64,000 nt of DNA. Source: Seiridium cupressi. Its lineage: Eukaryota > Ascomycota > Sordariomycetes > Amphisphaeriales > Sporocadaceae. The notes beneath the pieces were generated by a model. It was given only the letters and a program-made list of their open reading frames with translations, ran no database searches and was not told where the DNA came from. The stretch lies in contig JARVKI010000004.1 in the NCBI GenBank assembly GCA_036674765.1, positions 868,001 to 932,000 of the forward strand, in the 5' to 3' direction. Every line of letters begins with the position of its first letter. Within the stretch, counting starts at the first letter, position 1. The translations under genes and the position numbers were made by a program. Shown here one piece after another: positions 62,337 through 64,000 of the stretch.

Positions 62337-64000
62337 TGTGGCTGGCTGGCTGGCTGGCTGGACTGGTTATGATGTAGTCGTGTAGTGGGAACGAGTGAGA
62401 TTCGCCGTTCGGTCGTGAATGTGGCGTTGGCAAATATAGCAGACCAGCTGTCGGGATTATTTCAAGAAAGCGCTATAGAATATACGGTCGAATGCGCGGC
62501 AGGCGATTAGAGAGAGAATTGAAGCTGGGAGTAAAAGAATGCACGTAGATCACTGATCTTCAAACTGACATAATGGGAGCAAAGCGGAAGAGAAGGGAAG
62601 AGGTTCACCAGCGTAGACGAAATACAAACCAGTGGAGAGCGATACCAAGCAATGGGCCCATGTCATGCCGAGAGTGGCAGAGCAAAGCCCAAGCATGCGT
62701 GGCCAAAGACAAGCAGATCACGCTAAGAGGCGACATAGTCGGTGTCCAGATGGTTCGAGTGCAAGGCCACTGAGGCAGAATCATGGCATCGTGTGAGACC
62801 GGACCTGTCGCAGGGGACCGCGAGATGAAAGGTTCGCGGTTTCAGGGTCAAAACGAAACCCGGATTTGAGTGGCTGAGAGCTACCGTCCTATGGGCGCTT
62901 GTTCGGCAGGCGGCAGGCGGCAAGAATATCTCGCTCGTCTTTACTACGAGCAGTCTAAAGATTCTGGCAGTCATGATGGGGTTCACGATATGTACGTCTA
63001 ATTCCTTTAGATTGAGCCTCTTGGCCAAGCTTTGGAATAGAGTTGTCGATGGGTGTTTTGGGTTGATTGTTGGTGGGAAAGGTGAGCGATGTCAGAGGGG
63101 TGTGGGGTCGGGGGCCAAAGGGGGTTTGAGTGCGGCAGGGATCAAGCGTCTGGACCCCCCTAAAATTGGTGGTAGTAATACCTAATACCTAGCTGCTAGT
63201 ACTTTTAACCCCTTGATGCACCCGCTGAAGCGTCTCGGCCTCGACCTCCCGGGGTCGTGAAGAATGCGGCCACAGCTGACCTCGATGGAGAACAGGGGCC
63301 GGATTGACGTCTGAAATGAGATAGGTCAATATGTCGAAGTGGACTGAGATGATAGTCTATCTAGAGTCATCGTGGCAGTAGCATCTGATGAGAGCAACTG
63401 TTATTATGTATGCGATCCTGTCGGAATCGAGAACAGAGAGTCAAATCTACCTTACAAAGATTAGTTATGTGCTCTCTTTCTTGCCTTAGGTAGGTAACTT
63501 GGAGTTGATGCATCGTGGTGCTCCTCGGGCGGTCAGCTAGCTTCTGTTATACTCGACTCGAACATCTCAAACAGCCCTAAGGGTTTTCAGTACATGGATC
63601 GTGCGATATCGTCTTACTGTCGTTCTGTGTGATCCGAGTTCTGTATATTCGATTGCTTTCTATAGATCTAATAAATAAAAAATCATGCTACTTAAACCTT
63701 GTCATTCGGCCAGCACAGGATATTTAAACTGGCAGGCCTCTAGTGTACAATTTGTATCTTCATCGACTCGCCTCTATTCACTTCAGCACCGCCATATGGT
63801 TCGATGTAATGGCACCAGACGACAGCCCGCAGGTTAGCCTCGACCGCAGAAGTTCTGAGATGGTATTTATTTCCCAACTCTGAGCTCTGTACTTTGAGAC
63901 GGAGCGCACTTGAGCATTCTTGGTTTTGGCAAGACGATCAAGCCTGGGGGAATGACGATGAAGTTCAATGGCTTCCATATCCAAGCACATCTGATGTCAT
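62337..64000. other. Intergenic to right edge
   Basis: The start of this stretch is the promoter of the small secreted peptide gene. The rest shows only short frames without domains or splice partners. Confidence 0.5.
62339..62361. repeat. TGGC microsatellite next to a start codon
   Basis: Five or more TGGC units lie directly upstream of the small peptide's ATG (62336, - strand), so its 5' UTR ends in a GCCA repeat two bases before the start. Confidence 0.85.

Overview
The window is nuclear DNA of a filamentous ascomycete, most likely a sordariomycete. The basis is that its genes are broken by short introns (mostly 48-60 bp, GT..AG, often with a CTAAC-like branch site 10-20 bases before the acceptor), coding composition is moderately GC-rich, and the protein set is typical of this group: WSC/mucin surface protein, C2H2+Zn2Cys6 regulator, PI-PLC, MED12, Rgd1-type F-BAR/RhoGAP, RBR ubiquitin ligase and S1/P1 nuclease. 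The order cannot be fixed from sequence alone. Fourteen protein genes are supported, about one per 4.6 kb, separated by unusually long gene-poor stretches. No tRNA, rRNA, CRISPR or intact transposon was found.

Left part (1-16.8 kb): a giant Ser/Thr-rich WSC surface protein (+, cut off by the window edge); a large disordered, probably N-myristoylated protein of unknown function (+); and an 882-residue transcription factor (-) combining two C2H2 fingers with a Zn2Cys6 cluster, rebuilt here over eight exons.

Middle (16.8-40 kb): a hidden 65-residue zinc-ribbon protein (-), phosphoinositide-specific phospholipase C (-), a 94-residue cupin (+), Mediator subunit MED12/Srb8 (-), the small ER protein Asterix (+) and an Rgd1-type F-BAR/RhoGAP protein (-). 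Most are conserved housekeeping or signalling genes with no sign of a shared pathway.

Right part (40-64 kb): about 7 kb without recognisable genes, including an AT-rich core; an RBR E3 ubiquitin ligase (+); an AT-rich stretch containing an assembly gap flanked by homopolymers; then a cluster of secretory or membrane genes: an abundant-type secreted Asn/Gly-rich protein (-), an S1/P1 nuclease (-), a PQ-loop vacuolar amino-acid transporter (+) and a 53-residue secreted peptide (-).

Most gene models were assembled by matching reading phase across each GT..AG intron, so exon joins are more than guesses, but no transcript data were available. I see no biosynthetic cluster, defence island or mobile system. 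The most novel items are three very small spliced genes (zinc ribbon, cupin, secreted peptide) that ORF-length filters would miss.
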